Shown in pieces: positions 57,568-64,000 of a stretch of 64,000 bases of DNA (the first letter of the stretch is position 1; each line of letters starts with the position of its first letter). Position numbers and translations under genes: made by a program. The notes under the pieces were generated by a model. That model was not told the DNA's origin. It worked only from the letters and a program-made list of their open reading frames with translations, and did no database searches. Source of the stretch: Streptomyces sp. TLI_053. Its GTDB lineage: Bacteria > Actinomycetota > Actinomycetes > Streptomycetales > Streptomycetaceae. Location of the stretch: contig NZ_LT629775.1 of the NCBI RefSeq assembly GCF_900105395.1, forward strand, positions 186,001 through 250,000, given 5' to 3'.

Positions 57568-60500
57568 TTACGGCTTGATCGCCGGGTCGATCCTGCAGAC
57601 CGTGTTCGTGCAGTTCTCGAACCCCGGTGTGTCGACGTAGAAGGGGTCGTTGTCGATGACTCGTTGGGCGTTGTAGAAGATCCCCAGGTGCCGTCCGGCC
57701 CCGTTGTTGTGCGGGTCGGTGATGGTTGCCCGCCCGCAGACCTCGGACCAGGTGGGCGGTCCGGAGAACTGAGGCCGGGGGTCGGTGCGCAGTTCCCATC
57801 CGCCGTTGGGCAGTTGGAGTCCGACCAGTTGGACGCAGTCGTTGCCGGTCGCTCCGTTCTGGCCGCCGCTCTCCTTCGTCGCGGCGAAGGGGTATTCGTC
57901 GCAGGTCGGTTTCGGGACCTGGTCGTAACGGGGGTAGTTGTCCGGGCAGATCTTGGCGCGGTTGCGGTCGCGTACGTCCTGGTCGGCCTCCCGGTGCAAC
58001 GGGGTCTTGTTGGCCTTGCTGCCGGGGGTGGTCCGCAGCCGCTTCTGGAGGATCCAGTACATGGCGCTCGCGGTCGGGAAGCGTGCCGTGTTCACGGTGT
58101 AGGTGGGCGTGTAGGCGGGCACAACGCAGCCGCGGTTGAAACCCGTTCCGTGGGGCCTCTCGTCGCACCGGAAGCTGAATCGGTTGTCGCCCCAGGTGGC
58201 GTCGGAGACGGTCGTGGAGCCCGGTACCGACCCGGTGAGAGTGGAGAGGAACTGGAGCGTGGAGAGGCTCTTCGCGCCCTGGTACCAGGTGGTGGTGTAG
58301 TCGATGCTGACGGCGTGCGCGTCGCCGGGAACCCAGGTCGGCGATCCTGTCCACGTGGCGCTGGACATGGTGCACTCGGCGGCAGGCAGGCACTGCGGCT
58401 TGAACGTCAGCGTGAGTTCGGGGATGTTGTTGTCGACGGGTACCAGGATGACCCTGTGCTGGATCTTCGTGTTGTTCTTGACCGCCTTGGTCTCGTCCTG
58501 CATGAGGAACCGGGCGTGGCCGACGGGGACCTTGTCCTGGTAGGCGATGACGTCAACCGGTTTGGCGAAGCAGGTCTCGAACCTGGTGATCTGCTTCTGC
58601 CCTGGGCCGTTGTTGCACCAGTCGACGAGCGAGGGCGGGATGCCCGCGCCGGCGGCCGCCGAGCGCACCGCTGTCCGGGCCTCGGCCGCCGCCTTCGGCG
58701 ACCGGAACAGGCTGGGGGTCTTGGCGCTCGGGGTGACGGTGTTGTCGAGGAGCAGGGGCTTGCCGCTCTCCTCGTAGTCGGACTCGGGGGCGTCGGGGTT
58801 CTCGGGAGGCAGGATGACGTCCGGGAGGACCGCTGCCGAGGGTTCCAAGGGGGCGACGGCGACGGCGTCCCAGGCGATGTCGGCGTCCCCGGTGCCGTCG
58901 AGGGCGATGGTGCTGAGCGAGATCTTGGGCGGGTCGCGGAACCAGAAGTCCCCGATGGCGAGCCAGCGGTTCGCGTTCGCCTTCTGATGGATCGGGAAGG
59001 TCCTGATCCCGTCGGCGGTCTCGACCTGGTAGCGGGCGTCAGCCGTCTGCGCCCCGTGGTCGGGGATGTGGATGTATACCGTGGCGGGCCCGGCGACCTT
59101 GTCCTTGAAGGTCCAGGTGCCCGTGATCTTCAGCCGTCGGCCCTTCTCGTCGTCCTTTCGTGTGTGGGAGAAGTAGAAGTGGCCACCGAATCCCGCACCG
59201 AGTTGGTGGAGGTCAACCTTGGACGGGTAGTGGCCGGTCGAGTCCTTGGGGAAGTCGAAGGTGAACGTCCCGGCGTTGGGGGTGCGCTGGCAGTTCGGAC
59301 GCACGGAGGCAATGTTGTCGGCGATGTCGTCGATGATCAGGGCGCCGGCCGGGAGGCTCGCGCCAACGGCGCATTTGGGCGGATAGGCGGTGCCGTCGGC
59401 TTCTTCCGGGTAGGTGGTGTTGAAGCGGACGAGGTCGTTGCCGCAGGAGTAGGAGCAGTCCTTCTTCCAGGTGGCCGACTGGTTGAACCAGCACTTCAGG
59501 TCGTACTGGCCTGCGGCGTTCTGGCGGGCGCAGGGGCCGGCCTTGGCCCCGGCCACCTCCGGCGCGTTGGGGGTGAAGGACTGGCCGGGCCTGCAGGAGT
59601 TCGAGTCGTTGCAGAACAGGTCCCGCGGCGGGGTGCTGGCGGTGCGGTTGGCGTCGCCGTTCCACCAGGCTTGGCGGTAGCCGGAGACGGTCTTGCCCGG
59701 GGATTCCAGCGCCTCGATCGGGTATGCGGCCCAGCCCATGACCTTCTCCGGGTAGGGCCAGTTCTGCGGGTGGGCGGCATCGGCATAACTGTTGTGGTGG
59801 AGAAACGGCTTGCGGTTGGCCGGGTAGTTGGGGTTCGCCGGGTTGTTGGACCAACCCAGGCCCCAGGGGGAGCCGTCGGCAGTCTTGGCGTAGAAGCCGG
59901 AGTTGTAGGCCCAGGCCGCGTAGAACCAGTTCTCCACCTTCGCGGAGTCCCCGTTGTTGAGGACCATGCCCGCCGACCTGGTCTGGTTCCACTTCTCCTG
60001 GAGGGTGCGCAGGCCAGCCGCCACGTTGGTGGCGTAGTCGAGGGCGACCGCGCGCTGGGTCTGGTGTGGCAGGGCTTTCCCGTCCGGGCTGTCCTGCGGC
60101 AGGCGCATGCCGTCCGTCTGCTGGGTGAGGCCGTAGCCGCAGTCGGCCTTGTCCCAGTGGATGTCCCAGTCGTCGCCGGTAGAGGCGTTGTACAGTTCGC
60201 GGCCGTAGAAGTTGCCGATCAGTGTGTTGCCGGTGACGCCGGGCACCGCGACACGGCTGGCCTGCCACATGTTGGATTCCTGGGCGATGATGCCCAGCAT
60301 GATCTGCGCGGGGACGCGGCCCCCGCCTTCCAGCGGGATCGAGGGGAAGAGTCCCTGCGGGGTGTAGGCCGGCATGGCGAGGTTCTTCCAGTTCGCCGGC
60401 CGCTGGATGTTGAGGTTGCCGACGACTGCCTGGTCGACGGCCCATTCGACCTGGCGGGGTTTGGGCTGCATGGCCTGGTTGCGCGGGTCATTGCGTGGGA

Positions 60501-61857
60501 CCGCACAGGTGCGCTCGGTCTCGACCGGATCCGAAGGCGAGCCTTCTCGCACCGGCGTGGCTGCGGCGGCCGGGAATATCTGTGCGGGAGCGCTGCGTCC
60601 CTTCAGCCCAGCGGGCACCGAGGGGGCCGGTGTGCTGCCTGGGAGCGCGGGCGACGGCACGGCGACGGCGCCTTCGGCGGCTGGGGAGGGGGTCACGGTG
60701 AACTCGGCCGACTTGCCGGTCGAGGGGACGCTGACGGTGATGGCGACGGGCCTGGGTCCTGCTGCGGTGTCCGAGGACGGTACCGGGTTGCCCGGTACCG
60801 TCGGGCTGGGGCGGGCGACGGCGGCGAGGCCTTCGGTGGAGACGGTGGCGTCGGCGGGGGCCTGGACGGTCCTCACCCCTTCCGGGAGGGTCTCGACCTT
60901 CTTCGGGCTGCCGGTGATGTAGACCTTGCCCTGTGCGGCGGAGGTGAGCCCGAGTTCCGGGAGTTCGCCCGTGGCGAGGGTCCGGGTCTTGGGGTCCGGC
61001 ACGGGCGTGTCGGTCTGCACGCGCTTGACCTGGGCGTTGTTCCCGGCGGCGTCCATGAACACGACGCCGCCGTCCTGGTCCGCCTTCACGTGAAACGGTG
61101 TGCCGTCGGTGACGGCGAGCTGTCGACGCTCCCCCTTGTCGCTGATCGTGATCAGGCGGTTGGTGTCGGCCGCAACGATGGCGCCTTCCTTGACCGGGAC
61201 AGCGGAGGTGACCTGTCCATCGACGGTGACGGGGGCGGAGCTCTTCGCCGCCGCCGCGTCGACCCGGATCAGCCGGGTGCCGCCCTTGTCCTCGCCGCCC
61301 TGGGTGAGGACGGCGTCCTCGCCGTTGCCGCAGCCGGGGCTGAAATAGGCGAGCGAGGCGTGGACCGGCAGCTTGGCGACGTTCCCGCTCTCCAGGTCGA
61401 CGACGGCGCTGAAGCCCCCGCGCTCGAACAGTTCGGGCTTGTTGGTGAAGGTCCGTGGCGCGTAGACGGCGACGACGTGCTTGCCGGAGCCGGTGAGGCA
61501 GGCGTTGCCGATCCACTGATCAGCGTCGAAGCCGTTCTCACGCAGTGTGGTGACGGTCCGCCAGTTGTAGCCGTCCTTGGCGTTCGCGGCCAGGATGTGG
61601 AAGCCGTCGCCGTCGCCGGAGGTCGTCCAGGCCTTGTCAGCGGAGTGCTCCCAGCCCTTGCCGAGGATCTCCGTGCGCTTGGCGGGGTCGATCTCGGAGG
61701 GGTGCTCGACAGTCTGCTGTGAGGGCGGGTCGGCGGGCACCGGGGTATCGGCTCTGGCCGCCACCCCCTGTATCAGGGACGCGGCCAGGGCAGTGGTGAT
61801 CACCACTGCGGCCGGGCGTCCGAAAATTGGTTTCAGCCGCAAGAGTGGCTCCTTCAT
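57568..61857 (-). CDS. Large secreted protein with lytic-transglycosylase-like and NucA/NucB DNase domains
   Basis: The ATG at 61857 gives 1429 aa with a signal peptide (PAAVVITTALAASLIQGVAA, cut near ARA-D). Residues ~40-330 look like a beta-propeller (for example AKLPVHASLAYFSPGCGNGE), and a Pro/Ser linker follows. At ~480-720 is a lysozyme-like/transglycosylase domain with the catalytic-type Glu in IMLGIIAQESNMWQASR and DCGYGLTQQTDGMR. At ~860-1010 is a golvesin/CBD-like module (GHYPSKVDLHQLGAGFGGHF, VYIHIPDHGA). The C-terminus carries CDEYPFAATKESGG and NDCVQLVGLQLPNGG, the NucA/NucB nuclease signature. It could open peptidoglycan and degrade DNA, as in predation, scavenging or interbacterial attack. 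No immunity gene is obvious. Confidence 0.85.
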   Translation of the reverse strand: MKEPLLRLKPIFGRPAAVVITTALAASLIQGVAARADTPVPADPPSQQTVEHPSEIDPAKRTEILGKGWEHSADKAWTTSGDGDGFHILAANAKDGYNWRTVTTLRENGFDADQWIGNACLTGSGKHVVAVYAPRTFTNKPELFERGGFSAVVDLESGNVAKLPVHASLAYFSPGCGNGEDAVLTQGGEDKGGTRLIRVDAAAAKSSAPVTVDGQVTSAVPVKEGAIVAADTNRLITISDKGERRQLAVTDGTPFHVKADQDGGVVFMDAAGNNAQVKRVQTDTPVPDPKTRTLATGELPELGLTSAAQGKVYITGSPKKVETLPEGVRTVQAPADATVSTEGLAAVARPSPTVPGNPVPSSDTAAGPRPVAITVSVPSTGKSAEFTVTPSPAAEGAVAVPSPALPGSTPAPSVPAGLKGRSAPAQIFPAAAATPVREGSPSDPVETERTCAVPRNDPRNQAMQPKPRQVEWAVDQAVVGNLNIQRPANWKNLAMPAYTPQGLFPSIPLEGGGRVPAQIMLGIIAQESNMWQASRVAVPGVTGNTLIGNFYGRELYNASTGDDWDIHWDKADCGYGLTQQTDGMRLPQDSPDGKALPHQTQRAVALDYATNVAAGLRTLQEKWNQTRSAGMVLNNGDSAKVENWFYAAWAYNSGFYAKTADGSPWGLGWSNNPANPNYPANRKPFLHHNSYADAAHPQNWPYPEKVMGWAAYPIEALESPGKTVSGYRQAWWNGDANRTASTPPRDLFCNDSNSCRPGQSFTPNAPEVAGAKAGPCARQNAAGQYDLKCWFNQSATWKKDCSYSCGNDLVRFNTTYPEEADGTAYPPKCAVGASLPAGALIIDDIADNIASVRPNCQRTPNAGTFTFDFPKDSTGHYPSKVDLHQLGAGFGGHFYFSHTRKDDEKGRRLKITGTWTFKDKVAGPATVYIHIPDHGAQTADARYQVETADGIRTFPIHQKANANRWLAIGDFWFRDPPKISLSTIALDGTGDADIAWDAVAVAPLEPSAAVLPDVILPPENPDAPESDYEESGKPLLLDNTVTPSAKTPSLFRSPKAAAEARTAVRSAAAGAGIPPSLVDWCNNGPGQKQITRFETCFAKPVDVIAYQDKVPVGHARFLMQDETKAVKNNTKIQHRVILVPVDNNIPELTLTFKPQCLPAAECTMSSATWTGSPTWVPGDAHAVSIDYTTTWYQGAKSLSTLQFLSTLTGSVPGSTTVSDATWGDNRFSFRCDERPHGTGFNRGCVVPAYTPTYTVNTARFPTASAMYWILQKRLRTTPGSKANKTPLHREADQDVRDRNRAKICPDNYPRYDQVPKPTCDEYPFAATKESGGQNGATGNDCVQLVGLQLPNGGWELRTDPRPQFSGPPTWSEVCGRATITDPHNNGAGRHLGIFYNAQRVIDNDPFYVDTPGFENCTNTVCRIDPAIKP

Positions 61858-62168
61858 CTTCGGTGGGTGCCGCGTTGTGGCGCGACGGCCGGCCCGGGCC
61901 TGTGGCGCGGACCGGAAGCGGGGAGGCCGAAGCCGAACGCGTGCGCGAGGTGGCGGTGGGTACCCGGGCGGCGGTCGCGGCGCTGTCCGGGGCCGGGCGC
62001 CTCCGTAGTCGGGGGCAACTTCTCGCGAGGGGGGGTCCGCGCCCAAGTCGGGGCGCGGGCTGCCGGCGACCGGGGCGGGTGACGAGGAGACCGGTCGGCA
62101 GGGCGGCGGCGGGGCCTGGTGTCCCCTGGCGGTGCGAGGGGACACTTCGGGCGATCGGGTACTGGGGG
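61858..62168. other. Intergenic region, nothing supported
   Basis: 311 bases between the transporter genes and the secreted nuclease gene, all on the minus strand. It must include the nuclease promoter unless the genes are co-transcribed. No clear box or hairpin is seen. Confidence 0.4.
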
Positions 62169-63392
62169 TTACCGTCTGAGCGCTTCGGCGGGTTGGATCC
62201 GGGAGGCCCGCCAGGCGGGGTAGACACCGGCGATCAGCCCGGTGGCCAGTCCCAGGAGCGGGGCGGTGGCGATGGTGGCCGGGTGCAGGACCGGGGTCCA
62301 CTGCTTTGCGGCGGCGACGGCGACGATGGTCACGGTGCCCAGGCAGGCCCCGGCCAGGCCGCCGAGCAGGCCCAGCATGGTGGATTCGGCGAGGAACTGG
62401 GCGGTGATGTGTCCTGCGCGGGCGCCGAGGGCGCGGCGCAGACCGATCTCACCGCTGCGTTCCAGGACGGCGACCAGCGTGGTGTTGGCGATGCCGACCG
62501 CCCCGATCACGAGACAGACCGTCGCGAGGAGGAGGAAGAGCTGCCCGAGGTCGTTCTCCACTCCTGTGCGCAGGCTGCGGGGGTCGGGCGGCGGGGTGGC
62601 GCGCAGGTGGTCGGGATGCTCGGGGCGCAGGGCCAGGGGGGCTTCGGCGGCGACCTGGGTGGCCGCGCCGAGCCGGGTGGTGATGAGCATCTTGGCGCGG
62701 TCGTCGGTCGGCGGGCCCCAGAGTTCCTCGGCGGTGGTGCGCGGGACGATCACGGAGGTGAGCAGGTCCGGACGGCGCCGGACGTCGTTGATGATGCCGA
62801 TGACGGAGAAGGGGGTGCTGCCGATGAACACGGCGGGCTGCGCCCGCAGGTCGGTGATGCCCAGTCGTGCGGCGGTGGTGGCGCCGAGCAGGGCGACCCG
62901 CTGGCGGTGCCGGTCGTGGAAGTCGTCGTAGGCACGGCCCTGGCGCAGGGCGGGTTCGGTGGCCCGCAGGGTGCCGGCGGACGCGGCGACGAGCTGAGCC
63001 TGGCGGTCGGTGACGGAGTAGGTTGCGCCGGGCGGGCCGCTGGCGACGCTCTGGCCGGTCGGCAGCCGTACGTGCCAGGAGACACCGGCGGCGGTGACGC
63101 CCCGAAGCGCCTCGATCCGTGCGTCGGCGTCCGCGGGGAACGCCGGGCTGTTCTGGCCGGGCGTTTGGGGCGCGATGTCGTCGACGGTGACCTCGGTCGC
63201 GGTCAGTTCGCTGAAGCGGGCGTCGATCTGGGAGGCGGCGGTGCTGGTGAGGCCGGTGACGGCGATCAGGGTTCCGACGCCCAGCACGGTGCCGACGGCG
63301 GTCAGCGCGGAGCGGGCCGGGCGCTGCAGTACGCCGGCCACGGCCTCCGAGGCGAGGTCGCGAAAGGACATCCGGGAACGGGGTAGCTTCAT
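62169..63392 (-). CDS. MacB-type ABC transporter permease
   Basis: The ATG at 63392 overlaps the TGA of the ATPase gene (ATGA). The 407-aa protein has the MacB/FtsX plan: an N-terminal membrane helix (ALTAVGTVLGVGTLIAVTGL), a ~220-residue periplasm-type extracellular domain (MacB_PCD) with TATEVTVDDIAPQTPG and INDVRRRPDLLTSVIVPRTT, and three C-terminal helices in the FtsX domain (LFLLLATVCLVIGAVGIANT, MLGLLGGLAGACLGTVTIVA, LLGLATGLIAGVYPAWRASR), ending with PAEALRR. In actinomycetes these export peptides or act as mechanotransmission complexes. A membrane-fusion partner would lie outside the window to the right. Confidence 0.93.
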   Translation of the reverse strand: MKLPRSRMSFRDLASEAVAGVLQRPARSALTAVGTVLGVGTLIAVTGLTSTAASQIDARFSELTATEVTVDDIAPQTPGQNSPAFPADADARIEALRGVTAAGVSWHVRLPTGQSVASGPPGATYSVTDRQAQLVAASAGTLRATEPALRQGRAYDDFHDRHRQRVALLGATTAARLGITDLRAQPAVFIGSTPFSVIGIINDVRRRPDLLTSVIVPRTTAEELWGPPTDDRAKMLITTRLGAATQVAAEAPLALRPEHPDHLRATPPPDPRSLRTGVENDLGQLFLLLATVCLVIGAVGIANTTLVAVLERSGEIGLRRALGARAGHITAQFLAESTMLGLLGGLAGACLGTVTIVAVAAAKQWTPVLHPATIATAPLLGLATGLIAGVYPAWRASRIQPAEALRR

Positions 63393-64000
63393 GCCAGCAC
63401 CTGGCCGTCGCGAATGGTGATGGTCCGTCGGCCACGGCGGGCGACCTCGGGATCGTGGGTGATCACGACGATGGTCATGCCGTCGCGGTGCAGGCCGTCG
63501 AGCAGGTCGAGGAGGGAGCCGGCGGTCTGCGAATCGAGGTTGCCGGTCGGCTCGTCGCACAGCAGCAGGGACGGTTCGGCGGCCAGCGCCCGGGCGATGG
63601 CGACGCGCTGGCGTTCGCCTCCGGAGAGTCTGGTGGGCAGCGCGCCGAGGCGGTGGCCCAGGCCGACGCGGCGCAGTGCCTGTTCGGCCCGCTGCCTGCG
63701 CACACCGCGGGCGACGCGCTGGTAGAGCATGGCCAGTTCGACGTTCTCGCGGGCGCTGCGGTGGGCCAGCAGGTGGAAGGACTGGAAGACGAATCCGATG
63801 CGCCTGCCGCGCAGGGAGGTGCGCTCGGCGTCGCCGATGGTGGCGGTGTCGATGCCGTCCAGGACGTAGCGGCCGCACGTGGGCTCGTCGAGGAGGCCGA
63901 TGATGTTGAGGAAGGTGGACTTTCCGGCGCCGGAGGGGCCCATGACCGTGATGTAGTCGCCGCGTTCCACGCTCAGGTCGCACGGGTGCAGTGCCGTCAC
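63389..64000 (-). CDS. MacB-type ABC transporter ATPase (5' end outside window)
   Basis: About 203 residues of a LolD/MacB-class ATPase are visible, open to the right edge. Walker A is GPSGAGKS, Q-loop FVFQSFHLLAHRSARENVEL, signature LSGGERQRVAIARAL, Walker B LLLCDEPTGNLDS and H-loop VVITHDPE, all intact. Perhaps 20-30 N-terminal residues are missing. It couples ATP hydrolysis to the permease encoded immediately downstream with an ATGA overlap. Confidence 0.95.
   Translation of the reverse strand: MTALHPCDLSVERGDYITVMGPSGAGKSTFLNIIGLLDEPTCGRYVLDGIDTATIGDAERTSLRGRRIGFVFQSFHLLAHRSARENVELAMLYQRVARGVRRQRAEQALRRVGLGHRLGALPTRLSGGERQRVAIARALAAEPSLLLCDEPTGNLDSQTAGSLLDLLDGLHRDGMTIVVITHDPEVARRGRRTITIRDGQVLA

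Noticed and set aside
1-64000. tRNA, rRNA or tmRNA genes
   Set aside because: None recognised by eye. A tRNA scan would be needed to exclude a degenerate copy.

Overview
The window reads as a high-GC actinomycete, most likely Streptomyces or Kitasatospora. Third codon positions are strongly G/C, GTG starts are common, and many proteins belong to families typical of that group: DUF5753-type HTH regulators, DUF6879, DUF6461, choice-of-anchor A surface proteins and StrR/ParB-type regulators. No rRNA, tRNA or core housekeeping cluster is visible apart from a lone ribB. The density of broken genes, transposase relics, dispersed repeats and defence genes fits an accessory region such as a chromosome arm or large plasmid. 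That placement is inference.

Left part (1-8.7 kb): a defence-rich block. It holds the C-terminus of a DUF3732 ABC-type ATPase, an HNH endonuclease, a decayed UvrD-like helicase, and an intact translationally coupled ATPase + DUF4435 (TOPRIM-like) pair resembling the PARIS AriA/AriB system. Two small decayed type I-E-like CRISPR clusters lie here with no cas genes.

8.7-14.1 kb: the most striking locus. A 65-aa precursor peptide has a core that aligns without gaps to the first 28 residues of the glycocin sublancin, keeping Cys7 and the glycosylated Cys22-Gly-Gly. It is followed by a hairpin, a C39-peptidase ABC exporter and a 422-aa SunS-like family 2 glycosyltransferase. A divergent HTH-TPR regulator has a good sigma70-type promoter.

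14.1-28.5 kb: a mosaic. It contains a Pycsar-effector-like membrane protein, a secreted protein, a sugar-nucleotide reductase, a kinase relic, an in-frame chimera of an NRPS adenylation-domain fragment with an MFS transporter fragment, a frameshifted ABC permease, an FMN riboswitch with ribB, a D-threonine-aldolase-like gene coupled to a StrR-type regulator, and a mycothiol-dependent isomerase-like protein. A ~100-bp inverted repeat pair (8.3 and 23.9 kb) and a 32-bp perfect hairpin lie here.

28.5-44 kb: a secreted protein with a small membrane partner, then an overlapping pair of a two-TM membrane protein and a large NB-ARC-TPR (NLR-like) protein. Both share Gly-rich motifs that look like amyloid signalling motifs, and the NLR carries eight near-identical 126-bp repeats. 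Then come a peptidase inhibitor, regulator operons, IS5/IS630 relics, a GNAT, an LPxTG surface protein and two more small CRISPR clusters of a different, better preserved repeat type.

44-64 kb: hypothetical genes, a PD-(D/E)XK-like protein, a lower-GC imported two-gene operon, a second NLR relic cut by an IS5 fragment, an HTH-TM-tectonin protein, a run of small secreted proteins including a recent tandem duplication, DUF6461, an internally deleted IS110 transposase, a 1429-aa secreted protein combining a lytic-transglycosylase-like and a NucA/NucB nuclease domain, and a MacB-type ABC transporter running off the right edge.
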